A stretch of 64,000 nucleotides of DNA. Origin: Sequoia sempervirens (taxonomy: Eukaryota > Streptophyta > Pinopsida > Cupressales > Cupressaceae). The notes under the pieces were generated by a model. That model worked only from the letters and a program-made list of their open reading frames with translations, was not told where the DNA came from and ran no database searches. The DNA lies in the NCBI GenBank assembly GCA_007258455.2, contig VDFB02000001.1:12628754-12692753 (forward strand), written 5' to 3'. This document shows positions 34,581 through 46,689 of the stretch, in pieces. How positions within the stretch are numbered: position 1 is the stretch's first letter; each line of letters starts with the position of its first letter. Position numbers and translations under genes: made by a program.

Positions 34581-36464
34581 TATTTTTTTTCTACTTCTTT
34601 AGTCTTATCCAACATAAGCTTTTTTATTCTTATTTTTCTTTTGAACTATCTTTTTTCTTCTTTTAGGATTGACTTTATTTCTTCAACAAACATTACCAGA
34701 CTTTGATTCGTAAGAACCCATTCTCTCAACTACTCTTCTTTAGTTCTAACATTAACTCTCCTCATCTCTAAAATTTCATACAATTCCTTAGGAAACTGTG
34801 CCATTATCTCAACAAGAGTCATATTGAAATTGTTCAAATATTTTATTTAGCCTCCTCAAGGACTCTCTAACCAACAGTATCAAAGGTTCTATACACTTCA
34901 CACAGGGGGTTAATATTTCCATTCTTAATTATACCTCTTTCAACTTCCTCTACTGACATAACTGGTTTTTCATGCTTCATCTTCTTCTTTTCTTTCTCAT
35001 CTTCACTGGAGGGCTTGACTATTGTTGCTACAAGGGTGCTCATATGCTTTATTTCTCTAACTTCTTCATTAGATTTTGTCTCTTCACCATCTGAAATAGT
35101 TGTATACACTCTTGTGCTCTTATCCTTCTTCCTTTTACTGGATGCCTTAACTTGAGCTTTTTCAGGGCTGACTTCTTTGCATGACCAGATAGGGGTGTTG
35201 AGCTCCTTGTTGATCTAGTTTGAGCAGAGGATGCTGTCGGACTAGCAGATTCAATTTTAGCAGGATCTTTTCCTTTTTCACTTTTAGCTTGTTCTCTTTT
35301 CCTTCTGGCTTCTCTTATAGCTTCTGCAAGTATTCCCATGCTCTCTGTGAAGATTTCCACTTCTTTCCTCACTCTCTGGACTATCATTGGTTTCTTCAAT
35401 TGGCCATGAACTGGCATATTCTTCTCTACATATGTTCCAAACGTTTCTTCAGATGGATCCAAAGGCTTACTCAATAGATGTTGTGCATATAGCTCCAAGA
35501 TTCTCTCCTCAACTTCATAACCCATTGGCATAATCCAAACGGTTCTAGGTTCTGCTGCTTCCATCAAGCATTGATCGATATCCACCATAAAACAAATTTT
35601 CTCCTTATGCTTCTCCACAATAGAAGTAGGAATTATTTCCCTTGATTGCATTTCATTCTAAAAGTTCTTGAGATATCCCCATATTACAATTTTCCTAGCT
35701 TGCAAATCACCAAGGCTAAATAACATGTCTCTAATCTGAACAACAATAGGCTTATCACTCTTCCAATGCACTTTACCAAGATTTTCCATAAGTTGACTTT
35801 GAAGCAATTCACATAAATCATACTCTGCATTCTCCTTTACCATTTAATATGCAACATATATGGCAGTACCGGATATAAATTTTTCTCAGCTAGAGTGATA
35901 TACCTTATAACCAATGACCATCGAGGAAAACTTCACACCCACATCAATGATGTTATCAATTTTCATTTATCTTCTATAAAATACAAAACCTGTTGCATCA
36001 GTGACAGTTTGATTTTTCATAGACTTCAAAATTAGTAGTCCACCAAAGGAATTTAAACCTGTAATAACACTTATATCCTCTTTTGTAATCTTGAAGGGTT
36101 GATTTAACCACATGAATTCAACATTAACTTGACTCAAGATGTATCAAAACCATTCATTTTCATCAAAAACATGGAATTTCACAATCTACATGAATTTCTT
36201 TTCCTCTAGGGTTTTTAATTAAGGCTTAACATAGAAATCCTCTCCAACAATGTGCTTGGAATAAAAATTTAGCAACTGCGAGCTTCCTAACTCCTCAATA
36301 TTAGCATGAATGTATGCCCTAATATCTTCAATGTGCATAACACCATACAGAATAGACGAAAATGCACCTAAGGGATCATTCTCAATAGACTTGAAAGGAT
36401 GCCACTTGAACTTCAAACAGGGTCTATCCTTGATTTCAACTACCAATGGAGTAGCCATTTTCAC
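34581..36464 (-). pseudogene. Element M ORF-B, N-terminal part
   Basis: Minus-strand start at 36464 or two codons on (MATPLVVEIKDRP), matching ORF-B of P. Conserved blocks are LKFKWHPFKSIENDPLGAF, AYIHANIEELGSSQLLN, FKITKEDISVITGLNSFGG, YDLCELLQSQLMENLGK, PIVVQIRDMLFSLGDL and IPTSIVEKHKEKICFMVD. A 200-codon uninterrupted piece (35651-35049) includes WIMPMGYEVEERILELYAQ and FGTYVEKNMPVHGQLKKP. Compared with P, 30 codons are missing in frame between two Gly-Lys pairs near 35765. It continues across the P insertion into 27347-26168. Confidence 0.75.
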
Positions 36465-36895
36465 AAATTCACAAGTTTACAAGTTTTTTTGAAAAATACC
36501 TTTTAGCCAGATTAGGGTTTGAACTTTGAATCACCTTCTCACTTGATTTTTTTCCAAATTTCACCAAAGTTTGCTTCAAAGCTCTTCAAACTTCTTCTCA
36601 AAATGCAAAGTGACAAATGAAGGATAGAAATAACCTTTTATCATTCACACACCTAACCTTTTGACATAATAAATACTTTTTCCCTAACTCATTCAGATAC
36701 CCTGTATCCATACATTGTGAAAGATAATTCTTTTGCAGACCTTCAATTCTACATAAATACTATCTCCAATTATTTATTAGCATCTATAGATCATCAATAC
36801 AATCGATGAACTCATCCACATCCTAATTTATATTTCCTAAATGGGGGGTTTGAAAATATTTTCTTGATAGTTCCCCCTAGGCCAAAGGCCTTAAC

Positions 36896-38082
36896 TTAAT
36901 TCCCAGAGGAATTACTAGAAGTTGATTATGGTGCTAGCTCGTTTCCTGCAATAGAGGGACTCCTCTTCACCAATGTCTTCTTCATCTGCCTCTTGATCTG
37001 ATATGTAGTAAATTTCCCTTTTCCTTTCTCATCCTTCTACATTTTTCTTCTCTGATTTACTAGACCTCTTATGTAGAATCTAGCAATATGGCCAATTTTG
37101 TCGCAATTGTAGCACACCACATTTCTTTGTCTAGACCAGTTGTTCCATTGTCTTTCTCTTGATATACACTAGTTAGCAATATGGCCAAATCCATTGCATG
37201 TATAACATCTAACATTTCTATAAAAGTTGTTCATCACATTTTTGCATTCATTTGACTTATGACCATACTTGTTACAATTAAAGCATTGAACGAAGAATGG
37301 TGGACCATTTGAATTCATTCTACTTCTACATTGAGCCACCATATGACCAAATTTATTGCAAACATAACAAATACCATTAAACCTGTGAGCATTAGGTTGT
37401 CTCACCGAATACCTTCCAGCATTGTTCATTTGATTTCCTTGTCTAAACCTCCTTTTTCTAGATCTGGAACTTTCTCCTTCTTCATATCCAAGACCTCACT
37501 TGTCACCATCAGTTCTTTGACTTTTAATTAGTTCATCAAGCTTGGTTGAGCTAATCTTGAACTTCTCCTTGAATTCATTTGTTGTAGCAAGTTCATATAT
37601 GAGATCAACAATGTGTTTTTCAAGCTCTTCCTCATTGTGTTTGGATTTTTCTAACTCAAGTTCCAACTGAATGAATCCATCAGTAATTTGGCTGCATTCT
37701 TCAGATTTCTCTTTTAGGGATTGGGCAAGCTTTTCTTCATTCTTCTTCATGTCTTCAATTTTCTTAGTCATCCTCATCATAATAGATTCCATCTCATGCT
37801 TTTGAACTACATTATCCCTAGCAAGCTTTTCACATTCTTCTATCTTTTCCTTTAGGGTTTGACTCAGTTGTTCATCTACAATGTGTTTATTGTCTTCCTG
37901 CTTGATTTGATCATAGAGTTCCCTTCTCTTCTCTTTGGACTTATTGATTTTTTTTCTTTCAATGACTCAATGAATCTCTCAACATTCATGATATTTTCTT
38001 GTAATTCTCAGACTTCAGATTTTTTCTGATCAAGATCATCTAGGTTCACCATAAGTTGTTGTTGAAGACTACTTGAATCCAT
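36896..38082 (-). pseudogene. Element M ORF-A: coiled coil plus zinc knuckles
   Basis: Minus-strand ATG at 38082 (MDSSSLQQQLMVNLDDLDQ), stop at 36896-36898. The coiled-coil part survives as an open stretch at 37792-37496 (MTKKIEDMKKNEEKLAQSL; KFKISSTKLDELIKSQR). Knuckles at 37429-37080 are CYVCNKFGHMVAQC, CFNCNKYGHKSNEC, CYTCNGFGHIAN followed by a stop, and CYNCDKIGHIARFY, where the last Cys has become Tyr. At least one frameshift lies near 37960. Agreement with P shows four knuckles is the family design. Confidence 0.78.
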
Positions 38083-38135
38083 TGAAACACTTTCCAAGAT
38101 CTTCCCCAATCTTTTAAACTTCTTCCGAGGAACTA

Positions 38136-38150
38136 AACTCTGATAGCAAT
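38136..38150 (-). other. Primer binding site of element M, decayed
   Basis: Minus-strand ATTGCTATCAGAGTT after the LTR end; two changes from TGGTATCAGAGC. Confidence 0.75.
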
Positions 38151-39226
38151 TGTTGGAATCAAGCAACACTGAGAGGGGGGTGAAATAGTGTTGTGCAAAT
38201 TTTAGCTTTATTAATATGATTCTTAAAGTGCTAATAACATTCAACCAAAATAAAAATGCATGCACATAAGACAAATAACCACAAAACCATAACACAAGGA
38301 TTTTTTACATGGAAATCCTGTTAGGGGAAAAACCACGGTGGAGGTCAATACATAATATTGTTCTGGGTATACTCAAAATAAAATATTACAAATGAGAATG
38401 CACTTGCATTCAGACACACTTCCTAGAGTTCACTACTCAAAAACTAAAAGGCTCACTTCCTTACAAAAGTTTGGAATACTTCCAAAGATTTGAACTTATA
38501 AAGTAACATCTACAAATTCCTGATTACAGTTCTGGTTAGGCTCAACAATCAAATTCTGGACCTTCTGATTGATTTTGCTTTGCTACTCTATTTTTCTTCA
38601 ATTTGCACCAAAAATCCTTAATGCACAAGTGAAATTGTTCATAATCACTCTATTGAGCTTCTGTCATTTGCAACATACATCAACTCACATTGAACACACA
38701 CCAAATCAATCACTTATATATATCTGCCACCAAGAATTCAATCGCTATATGTGAACTTCAACAAAATAAGAAATATACACAAATAGTTGGCTCAAATCAA
38801 CCATAATATTTAATGCACATCCACAAGAGTCAACCATAGCATAGTGAGGACCCAAACCAAAAAGGTCAAATGCAAAAATACTTAAACAATAACTCCTCAA
38901 ATATCCACGACACACTATATTCACCAAGTTGGTCTCCAAATATTGATGAATAGAAAATTAGTTCATTGGACCTTCTAACTTCCACCCAAATTGATACGAG
39001 GCACCAAGATTTATAGATAACATAGATTATGCATTGAACAATGCTCCATGAGATCCACAACACAAAATAATAATATAAAATCTGCATATGAATTGAAGAA
39101 CATGAAATTACCGGATGCTCTGTTCTAATTTAACTGATAACCACTGATCTTCAATCTATCTGCCAGTATCAACAAAATGCAACGTGCAAATTGACTAGTT
39201 TGCAAGGGTTGCCATCAATGACAACA
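38151..39226 (-). repeat. 5' LTR of element M, outer end lost
   Basis: About 1076 bp align to the other family LTRs. Similarity stops at 39226, so about 39 bp of the LTR start are missing compared with 25864-25902. It retains the segment at about 39062-39140 that the M 3' LTR has lost. Confidence 0.8.
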
Positions 39227-42200
39227 AAATTATTAGATATCTCTCTTTGATTGCTTGAAGGCAATTATTTTTTTCAATCAAAATTATGACAAGTATTGTA
39301 CATACATACATATAAGAATTTTACAATTAAAGAAACTTAGGCTATTTTATATGTTTAATCACATATATTTCAATTTAATCAATTTTATCTCATGTAACTC
39401 ATTCAAAGTATTACAATGTAATCACATAATTGTATATCCAATACTATGTGGCAATTCATAGTTTATAAATGTATAATTATATCTTCAACGTACATTCCAA
39501 GATGATATTCATGCATTTTGGACCACATGAATATCCTCTTTTCAAATAGAATCTTAGTTTTATACAATTAAGACTTAAAACAAAAGATGATACACATAAT
39601 CTCACAATGCATTCTAAATAGCAATAGAAAAATAACAATTTATTGTCACCTAGAGAGTACTTCATAAGAAAATACTAGCCTTTTCCTTTAAGAAACAAGG
39701 TTAATTATATCTCAATTTACTTCTAGGATGAAGATTTGTTCAATTATGTGGTTGGATGAAGTTTTGGCTATAAAAATGAGGATACCTCACATTGACAATC
39801 ATGCTGTAAACCTAATAGTAACGTGGAATATAACTTTTTACTGGGGGTATCATCATAAAAATAAATATTAAGGGTACATAAGGAGAGAAAATATTATTTC
39901 GTTCCACAAATACATCCCTAGGCTTGGACACCTATTGATATATGATATTATTAGATTGTGTATGAAAAAATAATTAGTAATTTTCATTTTCTTAGAGGTT
40001 GTCTCTCCCCTGTAAAACTCAACATGTCTCCATGTCTCATCCTAAGAAACAACATAATATTTTCAAGTTTTAATATGTAGAAATAGCTTGCCCCTATGGG
40101 TTATACCTTGTAAATATGTTATTCTCAACAATTCATTCCAAATGTATTGTCATTTCTCTAAATTTAAAATGTAAATCCAAGGACCTATGGGTTATGGACC
40201 CATAATGTCGCTTAAAATAGACTTATGTAACTAACTTGGGCATACCTTGATATTTATATCAACTTCATTAAGAAAGATGTATGGTTAATATTGATGTTCT
40301 TCATCTTTAATCATGAATATAGAGCAACTCTAATCAAGAGGAAGACAACCAATGTTGGTTTGTATAGAAATTAGCATTTGGAAGGGCTTAACACCTAAAT
40401 GCTATCTCCATCTTGTCCAAATCATAAGAATACAATGTAAGCTTCTTACATTAGGAACCAAAGAGATACATTCCTCAACCAAGTGAACCACTAGATGATC
40501 AAGTCCAATGTGAGGTACAAGAATAAAATAAAAAGATGCTCCACAACAAGGATGATTAGAATCAACAACATGGATAATGTTAAAGAAAAAATCGATATAA
40601 GATCAAGTAATGGAAACAATGCAAGTTGGAAGTCTATAAACAAGCACTCTATGCCTCATTATAAAATTCAAATAAGGAGAAAATCATGAATTCTTATATT
40701 TCTTAAAGAATTATGTGAAAATCCAATTCCCCATAGCCTCATCAAGGGAAGAAAATAATGTCTTATAAATGTAATATTATTCATGTGGGAATGCAAAATA
40801 ATGTGATTGATCTAGATCACCAAAAGAGAAGTGAAGAAAGAATAGATGTTTAGAAATCCATGGTTGCACATTAATCATCATGTGTAGTTCCATGCCAAAC
40901 CCAAAGGTAACTTAATTCTTTGTTTGAGAAGTTTAATCCTTAAAAAACTCCCTATCATATCAAGATAATTAATTCAAATTACCTTTCATACGAGCCACCA
41001 TCACGTGTAAGGTTTCTAGTCATCATGATCATTTGAATCTCTTGTTGAATATTCTACCAAAACCCTAAATCAATAAAATATATCACATCAAGGATGAGGA
41101 GGTGAGGAGGCTTTCTAGGCATCACATGAAGAGAAAAATCAGGGATATGAAATTATGTTGTTATATTATCACTAGATTCCTTCATTTTTTTCATTTGGTT
41201 AGTAGGAACAAGAGCAATCCATGACTCTTTATCCATTGGACAAGATTTTTATTACTTATACTTTATTATGGGAAATATGTCTTACTTAGAGCAAGACTCT
41301 AGAATTTTACTTGTTCCTAATGAAAAAATTGGAGCCATGGATTACCATCCATACGCTTAAAAAAAATATTGGAAAGAGACTAATATTAATGTATCTAAAG
41401 CAAGGATGAAGATAAGTCTCTATTTCATGACTTCCATCAATGCCTAAGACATTGGCTTTGAGTATAGATGTAGAAGATGAAGTCAATGTGGAGCTAGGAG
41501 GGCTACACACTTAATAAGAATTGTCACTACAAACCAAGGGAAGATTTAAATCATTGACAAAGGTGAAATATTTGTCTTGAAGGATGCATGGATCCTTGAC
41601 CTGTATGGTAGTTGTCATTTAACCCTATCATAATTGTAGATCAATGGTGAAGATACCACCGTGTCTTCACTAAGATAAGTTATGTACTTCTTACAATATG
41701 ATACGCCAATAAATGGTTTCTCTACAAACATCATGAAATGATTTGCAGGAATGCACATAATGGATTTGTTGAGAAAATTTGAGCATTGATCAATGCATAA
41801 TGAAGGGTAGTTCTATGCTAGATATCATAGTCAGAAATAATAAAAATGGAAGCAACATATTTCACATTGTGGAAAAATAAATGGGTACATGAAATAATCA
41901 ACAATGTGCCTCAAATATATTGATTCCTTCAATTTGGGTTAAGCTATTGTGTCTCTAAATATAGAAACATTAACAGGTAACTTCTAGTTGAGCTAACTTC
42001 TTATCCATGCATACATCTTTTATTATCACGATTGTAGACTAGGGATGTACTTAGAAATGATCCTTGAAGTTGATATACTTTCGTTGAAGGACAATTAAAA
42101 TATTGCAGATGCTAAGAAATTTTTTTCCAAACCCTCCAAGTGCGTAGAGAGCCAAACTGTCAATGCCTAATAGATATGGTTTGGTCATATTAACAAATAA

Positions 42201-42260
42201 TTTATCATGAAGCTCAATTAACATAACTTTGGAAGCCAGTGATTGAAAGAATGAAGGAGA
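39227..42260. other. 3.0 kb without recognised gene
   Basis: AT-rich, only short open frames (for example 40495-40689 plus, 41307-41510 minus), none resembling a retroelement or plant protein. Probably an old unrecognised repeat. It may be continuous with the sequence right of the Copia element at 49547. Confidence 0.5.
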
Positions 42261-42970
42261 TGTGAAAATTCTATTGTAGTTACTGATTATTAATCTCCAA
42301 TCTATATAGATTATTTGACTGTAGAAAATTCACAACAAATATTGAAAAATAACACAACTACAACTTCACAAATAAAACTACATGAATAGAGAATAAAATA
42401 TGCAAAGTAATGAACACAATAGTTTTGGACAAATTGTCCCTAGAAAAACCTTGAAGAGAAAACCAATACTGTAGATGAGGAATTTTATTAAACTTCAGAA
42501 AATCAAAAGATACATAAATTTCTTGCCTCTTGTTGGCAGAGCTCCGACAATATTCTTCTATGGAAACTCTTCCCCCAATTTCTCTTGCTGAAATTCCAAT
42601 GTTGTCTCCAATGCTATCACTGCGCCCTTGCTATTACTGCAAAACTATTTTCTATCACTACAAATTTATCTGTTATCACTACAAATGCTTCTCAAGTGTG
42701 TGTTCTCCAAATTCCCATTGATCCCCTTTTATACTCTCCTCATTGAAAAACCAATGGCCATGATTTAATCTCAATCAATGGCTGAGATTAATTAGACTCT
42801 AAAAAACCCTAACTATCTAGATTCTAGAAGTCTCTAGAGGAATCAATTAATTAATTAAATAATTATCTAGACAACTAACTCCTTTCTAGAAGTCTCTAGA
42901 AAAATCAATTAATTATAAATTAAATATTTCTTGGGTTTGGAGACACCTACCCAAGCTACCTAAATTAACA
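42261..42970 (-). repeat. 3' LTR of the Copia element
   Basis: 710 bp, minus-strand ends TGTTAATTTAGG...TTTTCACA. TATA box TATAAAAG at 42733-42726 (minus). Confidence 0.88.
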
Positions 42971-42979
42971 CTCCCTCTT
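42971..42979 (-). other. Polypurine tract of the Copia element
   Basis: Minus-strand AAGAGGGAG abutting the LTR start. Confidence 0.8.
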
Positions 42980-42983
42980 AGTG

Positions 42984-44958
42984 AGGAAGGTGTTCTGCAT
43001 GACACCCAACATATCTTTGAAGAAGATGAATTTTTCCTTCCCTAATGCCTTGGTCAAAATGTTTGCTACTTGTTCATCTATAGGTATATATTATATCTGA
43101 ACAATCTTCTGCTGTACATAGTCCCCGATGAAGTGATATCTGATTTCTATATGCTTAGATCTATCATGAAACACCGGGTTCTTAGACAATTTGATGCAAC
43201 TCTGATTGTCATAGTGTATCATAGTAGTCTCAACACTCTAAACAAACAAGGCTACCAACAACTTCCAAAGCCATATTGCCTCACATATCACCATGCTAGT
43301 TGTTATGTATTTTGCTTATGTAGAACTCAAAGCCACAAACTTCTGTTTCTTGTTGTACCAAGAGACAACTCCTAATCTCAAACTGAAGCAACACCTTGAA
43401 GTTATTTCCTATCTGCTATATTGTCTTCCAAATCTACATCAGTATAGCTAATCAACCTGATACCATCACCTTGAGCATATCTAATCCCATACTCAATTGT
43501 ACCAAAAAAATAATGAAACACATGATTTGTTGTTGTCCAATGCAATCTCTTCAGCTCAACCATGAACTGACTAAGAGAGTTTACTACAAAGAATATATCT
43601 GGCCTGGTATTGACCAAATACATGAGAGATCTAATCAATTACCTGTATAAGGTGGGGTCTACATCCTTCTCCCTAGATGAGTCTACCTTCTTCCAATTCG
43701 TGATCATAGGAGTGGACATGGCTTTGCAATCCTCCATCTCGAACCTTCAGAAGATTTTGATGCAGTATTTCCCTTGTCCAAGGAAAATCTCTCCATTTTT
43801 CTACCATACCTCCATGCCTAGAAAGTAGTGCATAAGCCCTAAATCCTTCATCTCAAACTCTGCTGCAAGGTCTATCTTGCACTCCTCTATGAGCCCTAGT
43901 GAACCTGTTAAAAACAAGTCGTCCACATATAGAACAAGAATGAGAACCTCATCCCCAACCACCAATTAGAAGAGGTTAGCATCTACTTCACTCTTCACGA
44001 AGCCCATTCCCTACAAGTATTTATCAATGTACTCATACTATGCCTTGGGATCCTGCTTGAGTTTGTACAAAGCTCTCTTCAATTTGCACATGTGGTTTTT
44101 GTTGTTGTGTGCTAAAAATCCCTCTGGTTGTTTTATATATACCTCTTCTATCAATTCACCATTTATAAATGTCATCTTGGCATCCATTTGATGGATCTAC
44201 CATCCCATTTGTGCTACAAGTGAGATCAAAGCTTGTATAGAAGTATAACAGGCCACTAGAGTGAATGTCTCCTCATAGTCAATTCCCTCCTTTTGAGAGA
44301 ACCCCTTGGCCATGAACCTTTCCTTGTATTTCTTGATGCTACCATATGCACCATGCTTGATCTTATAGATCCAACATGATCCAACCACTGCCCTATCTAT
44401 CAGTCTAGGCACAACCTCTCACACATCATTCTACACTATTGAGGTATATTCCTCAACCATCACATCTTATCACACATGTTGCTCTATGGCCTCCTAATAG
44501 TTGGAAGGCTCAATATATACCAACTGACTAATTCCATATAGTCATTATACCTAGTTGGTTGTCTCTATTGTCTACTACTTGTCCTAGGAGCTCCCACAAA
44601 CTCCTGAGTATCCTTATGTATATGTCGGTTCCTACTGCCAATTGTAGAGGATGAAGTATCAACCTCCATGTCTTCCTGATGCATCTCTTGGATTTGTTGC
44701 ATCTGTTGCTTCATACTCTGCGAACTCTCAACACCTGAGCCTCTGATTGAACTAGTAACTATTCCCAAGCTTCACAGCCCTTGATCCGGTTGAATGATCC
44801 TTGGAGCTTCTATTGGTTGCTTACTCTGATCATCTACTAGAAAATATTTGGACCTCCTAAATTCTTTGTCCTCCATGAACTTGACATCACACCTAACTAT
44901 AATCCTCCTGGCCCCTAGAATAAATATCTGATATTCCTTTGAGGTTTCATTGTAGACA
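42984..44958 (-). pseudogene. Copia integrase C-terminus, reverse transcriptase and RNase H (broken)
   Basis: Begins YNETSKEYQIFILGARRIIV and VKFMEDKEF, the C-terminal end of Copia integrase, then a linker. RT motifs follow: WIYKIKHGAYGSIKKYKERF, AKGFSQKEGIDYEETF and MDAKMTFINGELIEEVYI, where the catalytic position is retained. The active-site box YVDD is at 43929-43918, then KDLGLMHYFLGMEV and RSLMYLVNTRPDIFFVVNSL, and RNase H with Asp in ISYTDVDLEDN. Several Trp and Gln positions are now stops (for example YKLKQDPKA then stop, where Trp is usual). It would make element cDNA in cytoplasmic particles; inactive here. Confidence 0.88.
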
Positions 44959-46684
44959 TGTAAAATATACATGCATTTGATCTTGATTCACTAATTTCAA
45001 TTCGTCCTTAATCATCCCTCTACTAACCATTTTAATCAAATAATCTTTATCTGATTAAAATTCATCATAATTCCCCTTTAGTTAAATAAATCAATTCTAT
45101 TTAATTAAATCTGTAAAGTCTTCCTATTAAATTAAATAAATTAACCTTTATTTAATTTAATCTAACATCATCCCCCTTTAATTAAATAAATCAAAATCTT
45201 TATTTAATTAAGTCAAAATCATATTCCTCTCAACTTTGATTTTAAATCAACCCAAAAATTTAAATCAAGTTGTCACATCAACTAATCTCTCTTTAAATTA
45301 ATCAAATCATGATTAATCTTAATCTCAACCAAAATTAAGATTAATTGATAAAGAAATTACCCAATTTTTAATAAAGAAATTTGTAAGTGATTCAGGTTGA
45401 ATAAACAATTTGTAACTACTTGCAATTATCAAATTTCTTTGTTATGGATCAAAGGAAAATAGTTGTACACAATGGAAGTTGTAACGTCATGCATTTTGGA
45501 AGTTACACATAGCAAGAAACACATGGTGAAAGTCATGGTGAAAGTTATATGGTTGTGGCTTTACATAAAGTGAACACACAACAAAGTGTGTTGATGTTCA
45601 GCATAGATATTGAAGAGAGTGCAACATTATATTTGGAGTACACAACAAATTGCCACAAGTTTATGTAATAATATAACTTTATTTTACTAGATATTTTAAC
45701 ACAAATGAATTTAACTATTTTTGGATGTAGCCCAAAGGGTTCAAACCATTTTAAAAAATAATTTTGTTCCTTTGTAATTTTCTTCTATCATTTAATTTTT
45801 ATATCTGCATTGTTTGATTCATTATTTTATTGCTCCATCCTACCTAAAAATCCCAACATATTTTTGGGTGAACACACAATATTGGTTTACAATTTTTGGG
45901 AGATCCTGATTTTTGTTGAGATTAAGATTAATTGATTTCTTAAATCCTCTATTTCCCTTAACATGAAATTAAAAGGGAATATTCTTCCAAATTAGAAAAT
46001 CCCTCTAAGTGGATTTGTCCTTCCAACAAAGAATTTAACTCCTCTTACATGTCCTTGTGCATTGAGCCAAGTGGCATTTAAGTCATTTTCATCCCCCTTC
46101 AACATGTCATTTCACAAATTTGAAATGCCACCTAGTATCATTTATTGACACATTCATCAAAATGTGTTCAACCTTCCTCCATTCACATCTTGACAAGTGG
46201 CATTTGGACATTGGTTGAATATTAGTCCCACATTCATCCCTTTTGCCTCATTCTCCATCACTCTCATCTATAAATAAGAGGCTTTTCTTCTCATTTTGGA
46301 TCCACAACTTAGAGAAAAGTTACTATCTTCATATTTAGAGAAAATTCATCCATTTCCATAGCATTTTTCCATCATCATAGCTAGGTTATTTTAGATTTCA
46401 TCAAGGAATCACATTTTTCATCATCATCAAGTGGATCAATCTTCATAAAGCTTGCAAAGGAATTTGGAAAGGGCCATTTTCCACATCAAAATGGCACTAA
46501 TTCCCCCATTGGATTGAGAGTTTGCATGCTTAAATAGGATTTAATAGCTTTTTTTTTGGTTCATTTATTTCCTATTTTGAGCACTATAGATGAATTGCAT
46601 TGGGAATCTTAGTTCTAACTTGCATATTGATCTAATATTGTGTTTGTTTTCTATGTTTGTGCAAGTCTAGGATTGCGGTTCACA
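44959..46684 (+). mobile_element. Probable solo LTR inserted in the Copia integrase
   Basis: The Copia reading frame stops matching after AERGYFVG near 46685 and resumes at YNETSKEY near 44958, so about 1.7 kb is foreign. The insert has TG...CA-like ends (TGTAAAAT...GTTCACA), no coding frame, and a good TATA box TATAAATA at 46269-46276 on the plus strand followed by a CT-rich leader, as in an LTR. No internal domain, primer site or second LTR. I found no clear target duplication, so end positions are approximate and another non-coding element is possible. Confidence 0.6.
46269..46276 (+). promoter_or_regulatory. TATA box of the solo LTR
   Basis: TATAAATA followed within 30 bp by CTTTTCTTCTC; position inside a non-coding LTR-like insert supports a promoter role. 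Confidence 0.5.
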
Positions 46685-46689
46685 CCTAC

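Larger units (their letters stand above)
24863..39226 (-). mobile_element. Element M: pol-less LTR retrotransposon, split by element P
   Basis: Minus strand: 5' LTR 38151-39226 (outer 39 bp lost), primer site 38136-38150, ORF-A 38082-36896, ORF-B from 36464. ORF-B is cut at 34580/27348 by element P and resumes to 26168; then purine tract 25903-25915 and 3' LTR 24863-25902. Joining the two M halves at the CTTTC duplication restores the ORF-B frame (IESILKKFLLKNKIGVV). No RT, integrase or protease is present. It carries the same two frames as element P, so they are one family. It lies against the LINE at 18850-24862; no matching target duplication survives at its right end. Confidence 0.85.

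Noticed and set aside
35220..35477. Plus-strand open frame of 85 codons
   Set aside because: Antisense to ORF-B of element M.
43070..43828. Three plus-strand open frames over 70-100 codons
   Set aside because: Antisense shadows of the Copia RT and RNase H region.
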